This document shows, one piece after another, positions 26,570-40,110 of a DNA stretch of 64,000 bases (positions are counted from its first letter, which is position 1; each line of letters starts with the position of its first letter). This stretch comes from Apis mellifera (taxonomy: Eukaryota > Arthropoda > Insecta > Hymenoptera > Apidae), in contig NC_037646.1 in NCBI RefSeq assembly GCF_003254395.2, positions 11,713,381 through 11,777,380 on the forward strand. Reading direction: 5' to 3'. A program made the translations under genes and the position numbers. The notes below the pieces were generated by a model that was not told the DNA's origin, did not search any database, and was given only the letters and a program-made list of their open reading frames with translations.

Positions 26570-28400
26570 TCCTTCCCTCGTATTTTATCGAAAAGAATAA
26601 TCAAAAGAATCGACGATTACACTCGTTTACTTCTCTTCCTCTTTGACGCTTCGAAGATATCATCCGTGAATGATGTATATATTGATAGTTTCAAAATTTT
26701 AAAACTTCTTTCTTGTCATTTCGCTACTCTTTCCTTTTCTTTCCTTCTATTTTATCGAAAAGGAGAGGAAAAAGAATAATGAAAAGGATCGACGATTACA
26801 ACTTCTTTCTCGTCATTTCGCCGTTTTCCTTTCTTTCCCTCTTATTTTATCGAAAAGAATAATAAAAAGAATCGACGATTATGCTCGTTTACTTCTCTTC
26901 CTCTTTGACGCGCTTCGAAGATATCATCTATGAATGAAGTATATATCGCTCGTTTCGAAATTTTAAACCTTCTTTCTTGTCATTTCGCTACTCTTTCCTT
27001 TCCTTCCCTTCTATTTTATCGAAAAGGAGAGGAAAAGGAATAATGAAAAGAATCGACGATTACACTCGTTTACTTCTCTTCCTCTTTGACGCGCTTCGAA
27101 GATATCATCCGTGAATGAAGTATATATTGATAGTTTCGAAATTTTAAAATTTCTTCTTCGTTATTTTGCTACTCTTTCCTTCCCTCCTATTTTATCGAAA
27201 AGGAGAGGAAAAGGAATAATGAAAAGAATCGATGATTATACTTGTTTACTTCTCTTCCTCTTTGACGCGCTTCGAAGATATCATCAGTGAATGAAATATA
27301 TATCGTTACTTTCGAAATTTTAAAACCTCTTCCTCGTCATTTCGCCATTCTTCTTTCCTTCCTTCGTATTTTATCAAAAAGGAGAGGAAAAAGAATCAAC
27401 GATTACACTCGTTCGTTTATTTCTCTTCCTTTTTGACACGCTTCGAAGATATCATCCGTGAATGAAGTATATATCGATAGTTTCGAAATTTTAAAACCTC
27501 TTCCTCGTCATTTCGCCATTCTTCTTTCCTTCCTTCGTATTTTATCAAAAAGGAGAGGAAAAAGAATCAACGATTACACTCGTTCGTTTATTTCTCTTCC
27601 TTTTTGATGCGCTTCGAAGATATCATCTATGAATGAAGTATATATCGCTCGTTTCGAAATTTTAAAACTTCTTTCTCGTCATTTCGCTACTCTTTCCTTC
27701 CCTCCTATTTTATCGAAAAGGAGAGGAAAAGGAATAATGAAAAGAATCGACAATTATACTCGTTTACTTCTCTTCCTCTTTGACGCGTTTCGAAGATATT
27801 TCGAAGATATCATTTGTAAATGAAGTATATATCGTTCGTTTCGATCGTTTCGAAATTTTAAAATTTTTTCCTCGTCATTTCGCCATTCTCCTTTCCTTCC
27901 CTCGTACTTTATCGAAAAGGAGAGGAAAAAGACTCAACGATTACACTCGTTTATTTCTCTTCCTCTTTGATGCGCTTCAAAGCAAGGTATTATTCGTAAA
28001 TGAAGTATATATCGATCGTTTCGAAATTTTAAAACTTCTTCCTCGTCATTTCGCCACTCTCCTTTTCTTCCCTAGTACTTTTTTGAAAAGGAGAGAAAGA
28101 CTCAACGATTACACTCGTTCGTTTATTTCTCTTCCCCTTTGAAGATATCATCCGTGAATGAAGTATATATCGCTCGTTTCGATCGTGTCGAAATTTTAAA
28201 ATTTCTTCCTCGTCATTTCGCCATTTTCCTTTTCTTCCCTCGTATTTTATAGAAAAGGAGAGGAAAAGGAATAATGAAAAGAATCGACAATTACACTCGT
28301 TTATTTTTCTTCCTCTTTGATGCGCTTTCAAGCGAGATATCATCCGTGAATGAAGTATATATCGCTCGTTTCGATCGTTTCGAAATTTTTGAACAAGAAG
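26570..28400. repeat. Tandem array C, period about 180 bp
   Basis: About nine to ten direct copies of a unit are seen. Each contains CTCGTTTACTTCTCTTCCTC, TTTGACGCGCTTCGAAGATATC, GTGAATGAAGTATATATCG, TTTCGAAATTTTAAAACTTC, CTCGTCATTTCGCC and TTATCGAAAAGGAGAGGAAA. The GAATGAAGTATATAT core occurs near 26668, 26932, 27112, 27290, 27460, 27630, 27820, 28000, 28156 and 28348. Some copies carry short deletions or a duplicated GAAGATATTTC. Frames through the array give repeated short peptides, so it is judged non-coding. Confidence 0.9.
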
Positions 28401-29319
28401 ATTGCACAATGTCGCAACGCGATCGTTCGTTCGTCGCGATACGTTCCGACGGGATTGATTGACGGAAGAGAAGAAGAAAAAAGGAAGCAAAAGATATTTG
28501 CGAATCGGAGGAAATTGATAGGAGGAATGGTAACGAATCTTGCTTACGATTCGTTTTTGATATATTTTTCGAGGAAGTGGCAAGTACGGTCTAATGCGTC
28601 GTCCTTTCGCGTGCGCGACACGAAATCTCAAAGGGAGCGAAGAATGGAGAGCGTTGGAAGGGTGGCCGATGTGTCGCATTTGTTCAACGACTTAACACGT
28701 CTCCCCACCCGCTGCTGGGTGTAAATCATCGAACGGTGACCCATTTTGCTCGCAACGGATGGAGAGAAATCTCGTTCGCGGTTTCACACCGGCCGTTAGA
28801 GGCGAAAAACTTGGGATATATTTTTCTCTTCAAAGTAGAATTACGCGGTTTCCTCGAGGAGGAGGAGGAGGAGGAGGAGGAAGGATAGGAAAAAATTCTC
28901 GCAAGCGTAGGTAAGAAAATACGTGGAAAAATATCGACTTAACTGGTACGAGCGAGGGAAGCAAATATTCCGCGGGGAATGCAAATTTCAAGAGTGCAAA
29001 CGCGACACCGTTTCAAAGCGTACAAAGCGTGGCGCGACATTATTTATGATAAACAGCGGGCCAGGCCGGCGCTAATAATTTCACAGATTGTTACACGGCG
29101 CAATCAACTATGATCCTGTGCCGTGTCCACGAATGAATTAAATAAACGGGTTAGTCGCCGATTAATCGACGCTAGTCTCGCGCACGATTAAACGAAACCG
29201 GCCGATCGCTGCCAAATTGTTGCGCTAATTTTTCCACTTCTGCGTCCAAATACCGCGCACGATTATGGAAGAATATGTTCGAACATTGTTAGTCGACGTA
29301 ATCAAAGAAATTGTTGCTC
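28401..29319. other. Gene-free spacer between arrays C and D
   Basis: Single-copy DNA with a (GGA)n run at about 28857-28882 and a GC-richer part at 29030-29230. It has no exon-like reading frame. The GC-richer part differs from the flanking AT-rich arrays and may be a conserved regulatory segment (inference). Confidence 0.45.
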
Positions 29320-31195
29320 ATTGACAAATTTTCTCTTCTCTTGCGGTCAAATAAGTGCGCAATCGAGAATCGTTTGAATATTATTGTAAATATATTCAAA
29401 TAAGTGCACGATTGAGGATCGTTCGAACATCATTGTGAATATATTCGAGTAAGGAACGTATTATTACTCGACGTAATCGTAGAAATTATTGCACGAATTA
29501 ATTTTTCATCGATTGACAAATTTTCTTTGCGTTCAAATAAGTACACAATCGAGAATCGTTCGAACATTATCGTGAATATATTTAGCTATATTCAAATAAG
29601 TGCACGATTGAGAATCGTTCGAATATTATTGTGAATATATTTGGGTAAGGAACGTATTATTACTCGATGTAGTTACAACAAACAAGGCAAGCGAGAAATT
29701 ATTGCACGAACTTTTCCATTGACAAATTTTCTCTTCTCTCGCGTTCAAATAAGTGCACAATTTAGAATCGAACATCATAGTGAATATATTCGGTTAAGAA
29801 ACGTATTATCACTCGATGTAATCGTAGAAATTGTTACACAAATTAATTCTTTATCGGTTGATAAATTTTCTCTTCTATTCTCTCGCATTCAAATAAGTGC
29901 ACAATTGAGAATCATTCAAACATCATCGTGAATATATTCGGTTAAGGAACGTAGTATCACTCGATATAATCGCAGAAATTGTTGCTCGAGTTGATTCCTC
30001 ATCGGTTGACAAATTTTCTCTTCTCTCGCGTTCAAATAAATGCATAATTTAGAATAGAACATCATCATTCTTCTCTCCAAATAGCACGCACAATTAGAAG
30101 AATATGTTCAAACATTATAGGTTCGGCTAAGAAATCATCACTCAACATAATTGCAGAAATTATTGCACGAGTTGTTCATCGGTTGACAAATTTTCTCTTC
30201 TCTGCGTTGAAATAAGGACACAATCGAGAGTCGTTCATTGTGAAACATCATTGTGAATATATAAGAAACATAGTATCACTCGATATAGAAATTATATAGA
30301 AATTATTGCACGAGTTAATTCTTCATCGGTTGACAAATTTTCTTTTCTCTGCGTTGAAATAAGGACACAATCGAGAGTCATTTATTGAAACATCATTATG
30401 AATATATAAGAAACATATCACTCGATATAGAAATTATTGCACGAGTTAATTCTTCATCGGTTGACAAATTTTCTTTTCTCTCGCGTTCAAATAAATGCAC
30501 AATTTAGAATGGAACATCATCATTCTTCTCTCCAAATATCACGCACAATTAGAAGAATATGTTCAAACATTATAAGTTCAGCTAAGAAACATAATATAAT
30601 AAGGATAAGGATACAATCGAAAGTTGTTCATTGTGAAACATCATCGTGAATATAATATCGGATAAGAAACGTAGTATCACTCGATGTAGAAATTATTGCA
30701 CGAGTTAATTCTTCATCAGTTGACAAATTTTCTCTTCTTTGCGTTGAAATAAGAACACAATCGAGAGTCATTCATTGTGAAACATCATTGTGAATATATA
30801 AGAAACATATCACTCGATATAGAAATTGTTGCACGAGTTAATCCTTCATCGGTTGACAAATTTTCTCTTCTCTGCGTTGGAATAAGGACACAATCGACAA
30901 TCGTTCATTGTGAATATATAAGAAACGTAGTATCACTCGATATGGAAATTGTTGCACGAGTTAATCCTTCATCGGTTGACAAATTTTCTCTTCTCTGCGT
31001 TGGAATAAAAAATCGAGAGTCGTTCATTGTGAAACATCATTGTGAATATAATATCGAATAAGGAACGTGGTATCGCTCGATGTAGAAATTGTTGCACGAG
31101 TTACTTCTTCATCGGTGGATAAATTTTCTATTCTCTCGCGTTCAAATAAGTGCGCAATCGAGAGTCGAACATCATGGTGGATACGTACGTAATAT
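29320..31195. repeat. Irregular tandem array D
   Basis: About twelve direct copies of a variable unit. The elements are TCATCGGTTGACAAATTTTC, TCTTCTCTCGCGTTCAAATAA, GTGCACAATCGAGAATCGTT, GAACATCATTGTGAATATAT, AAGAAACGTAGTATCACTCG and ATGTAGAAATTATTGCACGA. Spacing between TTGACAAATTTTC cores ranges from about 120 to 250 bases because internal blocks are lost or doubled. It is AT-rich and judged non-coding. Confidence 0.88.
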
Positions 31196-34100
31196 CACTC
31201 GATGATCCGCAGTTATGCGGTAAAAAGGGATGCGTGCGGGCTGTGTCGGCCGATTAAAATCGCGTGGTGGAAAAGCTGGGCTTCCGCCGACGCGGGGGAT
31301 TAACATTATTGCAGGGCCGCCGCAAAGTGCATTTTTAACTTTATTAAGCCGAGGCTAATACGGTTCGCAAACACGTTCTCCGCTCCGCGGGATCGAGAGA
31401 GATCCGGTAATCTCGGAGGCAGCCGCTCCAAATTGCCCGACGATTCGCGGATCGTTCGCTCCTTTAATTGGAACTCGCTCAAAATTGTTTTAAATTCGCT
31501 TGCGAGCCGTTTCGAAACGATCGATATATGATTGATTTTTATTCGTGAGAAGAAAAGAAGGGAATAAAGGATAAAGGAACGAGTATATTTTTATATATAT
31601 TTCGTTTGCCGGTCAAACTTTTTGCGTTTCTTCTCGAGTCACGAGGAAGGAATATTTTCATTTTCTCTTCCTCCTCCTCCTCCTCCTCTTCCTCTTCTTT
31701 TTTTTCTTTTTTTCTTTTTTTTTTTTTTCCTATATTATTCCCGCGTGAGACGGGATAATATCTCACCGCGCAGATCAAATATTCCCCGGAATTGATTTAA
31801 AAAAACTTGGATCGAGCGGAAAAATCTTTTTACGATCGGTTAGAAAACTTTGTTTGCCGTCGACCAACAGTTTCGAGACGATATTTTCGCCTCGTTCGTC
31901 TCTCTATGCTTAACACGTCGCGTCATCGTTTGCTAATTGTTAATAATTTATACGCAATTTACTATTTCAACAAGTGTCGCTCGTCTCTCCGCGTATATCT
32001 TTTTCCTCGCGCGACGGATATTCAAGAGAGCCTCGGACGAAACGATCGGCGAAAAATTTTTGTTCGCGCATCTCCGCGTTTTTATCGCGAATATGAGAAA
32101 TCGTGCGTTCACCTTCGTGCGAAAATGTAGAGAAAAAGGGAAAAAAGGTTTCTTCTCGAGAATATTTTATTATCCTCGTTACCTTTTTCTTTTTTTTTTT
32201 CGAGTCACAGAGCCACAAGCGAGAGAAAACGAATGGCAAAAATGACGGGCATCGGACAAAGGGGCGAAAGGTGGTAGAGGGCCGAACGATCGACGAACGA
32301 GTTCCGTCGTTTTATCGATTGCCTGTCCGTCGCCCCTTGTATCTTGTCCAGTGACCACCGATTAACAGAGGGCCTCTGTCACGATAAAACCGTGTCTAAA
32401 TGTCTATCTATGCTATTACAATACGTTCTCCGCATTCATACGAGGATAAAAGGATAAAACATAATTGTTTTTCTTTCCCTCTTCTTTCTTCTTTCTTTCT
32501 TTCTTTCTTTTTCTTTTTTTCTCGTTATATTATCTCTCAATGACTCATTCTAAACTTTATATTTTTCTGAAAGTGAAAAACCATTGTCCCTCCTTGTAAC
32601 GATATAATATTTATAACCGTAATAATGGAAACCGTAATCGTTCGGGACGAGTCACCATGACTCCATGTCCAAGTCATATTTGTCCATTTTCATTCATGAT
32701 AAAACTGTTCTCCTTCGATTTAGGGAAAAAGAAGAAAAAGAAAAAAGTGAGTTAGATTAATAAATAGCAATGGAAGCTCGATAATAGTTGCATCGTTCCT
32801 CGGCAAATCTCCGTTTCACAGTCGATCCAGCATCGCTTATTATCCACATCAGCCGTAAGAGTAGACTTTGCCCCCTTAGCTTGTTTTCATTCTTGCGGTT
32901 TCTCGATCGTAGACACCACCAGGATTATCCTCCACCTCTCCGTGTCCACCAGGACGCCTTGCCCTCCGCGTTTTATCGCGCCCCATTTCCTTCCACCGCC
33001 GGATTTTAGTTTTACCGACGGCTGGTAATACGAAACGATCGGCTCGGGTTTCCATCCTTTATCTCGCCAATCGGAATCGAATCAATTCTAATGTTGTTAT
33101 TATTATATTAATATCGTGACCTCCTCCTTGATTAATCGCATTAACTTGGATCTAATCATCCAATTAACCCCTCCCCTCCTTTTTCATCTTTCTTTTCCAA
33201 AACGAATCTTCGCGATTCGATAAGAAAGAAGAAGAAAAAAAGGGAGCCTCGAATGAGATGAATCTTAAAAGAGGCTCGAAAAATACTAACATCCCTCTCT
33301 CCCCTCCCATTATTCTCACGGAGAATGAATGAAGAGAGAGGAAAAAAGTAACAAACTAGGTGTATCGTTAAAAAAGGAAAGAGGGAGAGAGAGAAATATC
33401 GGTCAGGTTGGCGGCGTGACGGGGCGACGAATCGAAGGCATACAACTCGACGATTCAAGCGTTTAGAGTCGGCTAATACTTTACTCGAGAGATTCGTAAA
33501 CACACACACATACACACACAAATATATATATATATATATACATATATAGAGAGGGATGGTAAGAGGGAGGGAGGGAGGGAGGAGAGAGGCATTGACGAAC
33601 GGGCGGCGCGTTCCAACGTTAGATCGGAGAGAGCACCCACCTGTACGCCGGGTCTTTATCGAGCCACCAATTGTTTGCGGAATGAAAATATTGTCCCTGT
33701 AAACAAGTGGCTACATTGTGCCAAGCGAGCGCGGGCTTCGTTCTTCGTTACAACAAATCACTACTCCCCCTCTCCCCTCCCGTCTCCGTCTCCCCTCCTA
33801 CTCCCCCTCCTCCTCCTCCTGCCCCCCGCAAGAGCGGCACAAGTGCGCAATCGAGTGCTGTTTGTTTCGATTAGTAACCGATCCTTAATCTCCGATTAAA
33901 TAACGATTTGCTATTTGGCCTAGATTAGAAGAAGCAGTATCTCGAACATCCACGCCCAATCTATCTAGGATCTCCTCGGCTAGGGACTTTTTTTTTTCTT
34001 CCTCTTCTTTCTTTTATACGTCGTTTTGGTCGTTCGAACGGATGAGATTGTTATTTCTTTTCGCGTAAACGCGAACGAGATTGTTTATTTTTTCTTTCGC

Positions 34101-37100
34101 TTTTCGTGGAAGAATACTTTCTTGTTTTTTTTTTTTCTTCCTTTCACGCCAATTATCGGACGCTTTATTTTCGGTCTGGGAGTCATACCGGTCTCGTCGC
34201 CGGTACGTTTTATTGCGACCTGGAATTTTAACAACTTATTTGCGCGCGATAAAAAAAAAGCGGCACAGAGATTCGCGTTACGAATTTCAGAGAGAGAGAA
34301 CTCTGCGCGCGACTTCTGCTTCCTTCGAGGTAAAGATTTAAAAAGAAAAGAATTAAAATCTAGTTTTATCCGTAACAATTTTTACCTCTGAACAAACGAT
34401 TACGAAAAATCCTTCCTCCTTCTGTGCAAGAGCATGTAATATAATTGTATGGAATAAATAAATATTCCAATCTTTCTTGGATATTCAATTTCGAAAATCG
34501 AAACTTTTCCATCGATTCTCCCTTCTCGTGTTATTAAACCGCTCCGAAAAGAATTTCCTTTTCGTTCACCGAGGCCGAACGACTGTTTGACTACCTGTTT
34601 CAAGTAGCGAGACTCGCGAGTCAAGAGTCACTTCGGCTCGATAAAAGTGTTTTGTCATTTATATAAAGAGACGAGGGAGGTGACACGATGGGGATGGATG
34701 CGAGACGGACTGAAACAACGGCTACCTGCCTCCACGTGGGTGGCCTACCCCTGTTTTCCCCCGTTATTAACGCCGTCGATACTTCGTTCACGCGCCGTGC
34801 ACGAAAATTCTAGCTAGATTTTTTCCCCCCTTTGTTCGAAAAATTATCACCCCATTATTTCAATCTACGAATCAATCGCGTGAAAGAAAAAAAGAGGAAC
34901 AAAATTCGTACACTCGTGTTTGAGAAATTTTTGGAGAGGATGAAAGTTGAAAAAGTTGTAAGGGAAAGGGGAAAATTTTCTTCCCGAATTCCCCCCCCTT
35001 TTTCGACCTAGAAAAATAAGTATTTAGGCGAATGGCTAAATACCTGTCGCGCGATCACGGAGCGAACGAGGGTTTGTTGTTTCAACGCTTTGCGAAACAA
35101 CAAACCGTCGAAAAGTCAATGTTTTTTGCCGGGGAAATCAGGTGCGTCCGCGGTTGGGTCACGTCCGAAAAATTACTGGAAATCGTCGCGCGAATATCTA
35201 AATATATTGCAAATATATCGTGGTATAAATCACGATAATAAGGAGTTGGTTCCGTCGAGGGAGAGGCGCGAACGTCGTCGTACGAGAATTCTTTCCGAGA
35301 AGGTGACGAAGAAAATTAAAGTAAACCTGTCGGTATCGTAAATCAAAGATAAGAAAACTTAGTTTATCGTTAACTTACCGAGACTTTTTCACTTTTATTC
35401 TTTCGAGAAAAGAAAAAGAAAAGAAAAGAAAAGAAAAATAAATAAATTCATCTCTCTCTCTCTCGTCAATTGCGCTCGTCTCTGCGCTAGAAAAACAAAA
35501 ATAGAGAAGAACCGTTGGAAAAGTCGAGGTGGAAGATTGACTCGGAGGTGAAGGTGTGATCGGCCGATCCGTGTCTGTGAATAAAGCACAACCTGAAACG
35601 TGTTCGAACGGCGATTTAAACCCGTGCAAATCTTGACCCGTGACTTGGTAAATCGCTGTCACAACATTTGCGCTCGAGACGAGAGCGTGAACCGCATTAA
35701 GCAGCCGGCATAATCGGGTCAAAACTAATTTCCCCGAGCCCGGGGAAAGCCCTCGTTTCACGCTTCTTCCCCACCTCTGATTTTTTCCTCTGCCTTCTCC
35801 TATTTTCGACAATTTTTCTCCTCCTTTTTTTAAGAATCTCGTTCGATCAGAGACAATTTCCAATATTTATACATCGCTCCAATAATCCGCGAGATCCACG
35901 CTTTGCCGAGATTCTTTTTCCTCTTCCTCGTCCAAGATTCGTCCAATGTTCTTGGTCCTCGATTCGTCCTCGAGGAACGTGCGAGGCGCGGTCTATTATT
36001 TTTAGCCGAATCGAGGGGAGGGGGTGGCCTGCCGGCCCTCCTGGGTCGGAGATAGGCCGACGGTCGATCTCGAGGGCCGCACAAATCTGGGAAAAGGCCG
36101 GCGAGGCACGCACAGCACGTGACTCTTTTTCGAGGGTCTGGTCTGCGCCGTCTCCAGCACGATAAAGCACACGCGGTCTATCGTTTTTTAAGTGACTCAA
36201 TTTCGCCCTGCATCCACTTACGCCACTCCCCTCCCTCGCACACCCCGTCTAATTTTCCCTTTAGAGGCTGGAGGGTACAAAATATATATTCCACTAGCGC
36301 GGAGATCGCGTCTGATACAAACGATAAATTATAATTTAATAATTATAAAGGAATACCTTCAATATGAGACTTCGTCGCTAGAGTTTGTACGAGACTTTAT
36401 TTCACGATAATTTTAAGATAACCTACTTCGGTTATCTTTCGTCTCGTTTATCCTAAACGTAGATTTATTTCAACGAAAGTGGCGAAACGCGGTTTAAATT
36501 ACCTTAATTATTCCTCCGTTCCATTTCTCAACTCGAATTCATTGTTCCTCCATGTGTTCTGAAAAACACATTTTTTTTCCCCCCTCCTCGAAAGCGATTA
36601 CTTACTTACTACGTAAAACAAATAAGAAAGAACTTCGAACCTATTGATGTTCACGGGAAGACGAAAATACGACGATAATTCGACCTTATCTACGACACCT
36701 TATCTTCCCTATTACTATCTTATTAGTTTGTTGCCGCGACTTGGCGCGAGCGATGATATATCTTCGAAGAGAAAAAAGAAGAAGAAGGAGGAGGAAAAGG
36801 TTATAAACAGTTGAAAAAGCGAGCAAAGCTCGTCGAAATCGCGGCTCGCTTAGCTTGTTTGTCATAGCGAGAAATCGGTAAATATTTGCAAGTAATAACC
36901 GAGTCGCTTGGCAGGATCAATAGAGCACAATTGCTCGACGACGTCCGCCTCGGCAGAGACCCCCTCGAATCGGTTGCGCAAACTTTTTAACCGGTCTACG
37001 TTTCACGCTCTGCACCGAGTGCAATTATTCCACGCTTCTTCTTCTTCTTCTTCTTCTTCGTTTCCGTCTTGGAAAAAAACCTTGGAGCAATAATTTTCGA

Positions 37101-38264
37101 ACGAGAAAGTGAAAGTTTCGGGAAATTCTTTCAACGGGATTATTCAAGAGAGAGAAAGAGGATTATCCACCTACGAGAAGGAAAGATATTCTTTATTCCC
37201 TCGAAAATGAAATTTTTTTTATTTCTCGAAAACTTGGATGGAAATGTTGAACCATGAATCGTGAATCATCGTGAAAACGTTCGTGCAGGACAATCGATCG
37301 ACAAATAACCGGCCATAATCGATAAGCCGGAATGAAAGGAGATCGAATGAAACGAATCGAAGGGGAGGGTAAAGGTTTCCCAGCGGTAACGTAACCTGTT
37401 GAAACTGTATAATGGACGTTTTCCTCCGGTTACAATCTTATTTGTAAAGCTCTGACGAACACTACGGGTGGATTAGTCATCGAGAGGCAAGATCCTTGCT
37501 TTGTTCGCAAGCAACGTTATCTCTCTTGTTTAATGCCAAAGTACTAAAGTTAGTCACACGTTAGAAGAGAAAAAGAATTTCCTCCCTCCCCCGAATAGAC
37601 GCTATCTTCCCGACTTTGTCATCGTTTTCCCAAGGAGAAATTGTTGGCGCTATGCCTACGTGTCGGGCACATTTCCTTCCAATTTGAATCGCGTTAACGA
37701 CCGGGATGAATAAGCGTCGTTGAAGGAAGGGGTTGGTGGAGGAAAAATTCTTCTCAGGAAACTTTCAGGTTCGTGTTTGTTCGAGCGCAAAAATAGACAC
37801 GCGATCGACGTGACAATTTATACCGATGGAGAATAGAGTTAAAATTGCCAGATAATAGGATAAAAATGCGATACATTTAACGTGGCGGAATTGAATTAGT
37901 TGGCGCGGGATCATAAAGAGGCGAAATAAGTAGGAACGCTGAAACGATATTCCTAACACGTTAAGAAAACAGGTCTACACTAGCGCAAACATCGATTCAG
38001 AGAATCTGTACATACGTACCAGTAAACATTTCTTTATAAATATTTGATCGCTAATATTGAACATGTTTAATGTTCCATCTTCATTAGTTTCACGTTGTGT
38101 TCGCTTTTATTTCCACGAGTTGCGAGTACCTTTAATCGGCCGACTTACAAGTTTCGTTGCCAATATTTACCATCCGTTCGAATTTCACAAATTCTCGCAC
38201 CACGTTTTCACAAACAAAATATCGCGTGCGATAATTTTCCACCACCTCTCCTCTCCCTCGAACA
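31196..38264. other. Gene-free stretch between arrays D and E
   Basis: No supported gene. A GC-richer single-copy island lies at about 31220-31500. CTCCTC/T-run sequence is at 31660-31730, a T-rich block at 32470-32525, and CA/TA repeats at 33500-33550. Short single-copy parts at 34680-34800, 35560-35760 and 35980-36250 show no spliced coding potential. A compact perfect-stem inverted repeat at 35067-35110 is described separately. Confidence 0.5.
35067..35110. repeat. Short near-perfect inverted repeat (hairpin)
   Basis: GGTTTGTTGTTTC at 35071-35083 is matched by its exact complement GAAACAACAAACC at 35094-35106 across a 10-base spacer. After one mismatch the pairing extends three more bases on each side (CGA/TCG). 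The total stem is 16 of 17 pairs. It is shorter than a typical animal microRNA precursor. Confidence 0.7.
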
Positions 38265-40110
38265 GTAATAGCCGTAATCCATCTTGCGATCCCATCATTT
38301 CTTCCTCCATTAGGATAAACGATGTAAAAATAAGGGATGGAGGAAAGAAATTGAAGGAAGAAGTAAATGATAAGTTGAATTAAATTCGATCAGGTATAGC
38401 AACTTTTGTTCTAGTAGGAATCGAAGATTTTTCGATATTTTCGATTTTTAACCGTAATCCAGCTCATTCCTCTTGATCCCATTACAGTATCATTTCTTCC
38501 TGATATAAAAATAAGGGACGAAGAAGAAAGAAATTGGAGGAAGAAGTAAATGAGACGATAAGTTGTCCAATCGAATTAAATTCGATCAGGTGTAGCAAGT
38601 TTTTGGTCTAGTAAGGGTAAGGATCGAAGATTTTTCGATATTTTCCGATTTTTAACCGTAATCCAGCTCATTCCTCTTGATCCCATTACACCATCATTTC
38701 TTCCTGATATAAAAATAAGGGATGGAGGAAAGAGATTGGAGGAAGAAGTAAATGAGACGATAAATTGTCCAATCGAATTAAATTCGATCAGATGTAGCAA
38801 GTTTTTGGTCTAGCAAAGGTAAGGATCGAAGATTTTTCGATATTTTCCGATTTTTAACCGTAAGCTCATTCCTCTTGCGATTCCATTACACCATCATTTC
38901 TTCCTGATATAAAAATAAGGGATGGAGGAAAGAGATTGGAGGAAGAAGTAAATGAGACGATAAATTGTCCAATCGAATTAAATTCGATCAGATGTAGCAA
39001 GTTTTTGGTCTAGCAAAGGTAAGGATCGAAGATTTTTCGATATTTTCCGATTTTTAACCGTAAGCTCATTCCTCTTGCGATTCCATTACACCATCATTTC
39101 TTCCTGATATAAAAATAAGAGATGGAGGAAAGAGATTGGAGGAAGAAGTAAGTGAGACTATAAGTTGTCCAATCGAATTAAATTCGATCAGATGTTTTTG
39201 TTCTAGTAGGGATGCGATCGAAGATTTTTCGATATTTTCGATATTTTCGATTTTTAGCGATTCCACGATCCATTATGCCATCATTTTTTCCTTCACGAAG
39301 CTACGATTAGGATAAATATAAGGAATATAAAAATAAGGGATGGAGGAAAGAGATTAAAGGAAGAAGTAAATGAAACGATGAGTTGTCCAATCGAATTAAA
39401 TTCGATCAGGTATAGCAAGTTTTTGTTCTAGTAGGGATGCGATCGAAAATTTTTCGATATTTTCGATATTTTCGATTTTTAGCCTTAATCCATGTCATTC
39501 CTCTTGCGATCCCATCATTTTTTCCTCCACCACGATTAGGATAAACGATATAAAAATAAGGGATGGAGGAAAGAGATTGGAGGAAGAAGTAAATGAGACG
39601 ATAAGTTGTCCAATCGAATTAAATTCGATCAGGTGTAGCAAGTTTTTGGTCTAGCAAGGATAGGGATGCGATTGAATATTTTTCGATATTTTCGATTTTT
39701 AGTAATCCAGCTCATTCCTCTTGACATTCCATCACATCATCATTTCTTCCTGATATAAAAATAAGGGACGAAGGAAACAAATTGGAGGAAGAAGTAAATG
39801 AGACGATAAGTTGTCCAATTAAATTCGAATTAAATTCGATCAGGTGTAGCAAGTTTTTGTTCTAGTAGGGATCGAAGATTTTTCAATATTTTCGATTTTT
39901 AGCTGTAATTCAGCTCATTCCTCTTGCGATCCCATTACACCATCATTTCTTCCTGATATAAAAATAAGGGACGAAGAAAAGAGATTGGAGGAAGAAGTAA
40001 ATGAGACGATGAGTTGTCCAATCGAATTAAATTCGATCAGGTGTAGCAAGTTTTTGTTCTAGCAAGGGATGCGATCGAAGATTTTTCGATATTTTCGAGG
40101 GGATCCTTGC
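38265..40110. repeat. Tandem array E, period about 190-220 bp
   Basis: Nine direct copies of a unit. Each contains ATATAAAAATAAGGGATGGA, GGAAAGAGATTGGAGGAAGA, AGTAAATGAGACGATAAGTT, GTCCAATCGAATTAAATTCG, ATCAGGTGTAGCAAGTTTTT, GATCGAAGATTTTTCGATAT and CCAGCTCATTCCTCTTGCGA. The GGAGGAAGAAGTAAATGA core recurs near 38351, 38537, 38739, 38937, 39137, 39354, 39573, 39786 and 39987. Copies are well conserved. The longest frames through it are stitched from the same repeated peptide, so it is not a gene. Confidence 0.92.

Noticed and set aside
28029..28679. 216-residue minus-strand frame across array C
   Set aside because: It is built from repeated copies of the array unit, so the peptide repeats are an artefact.
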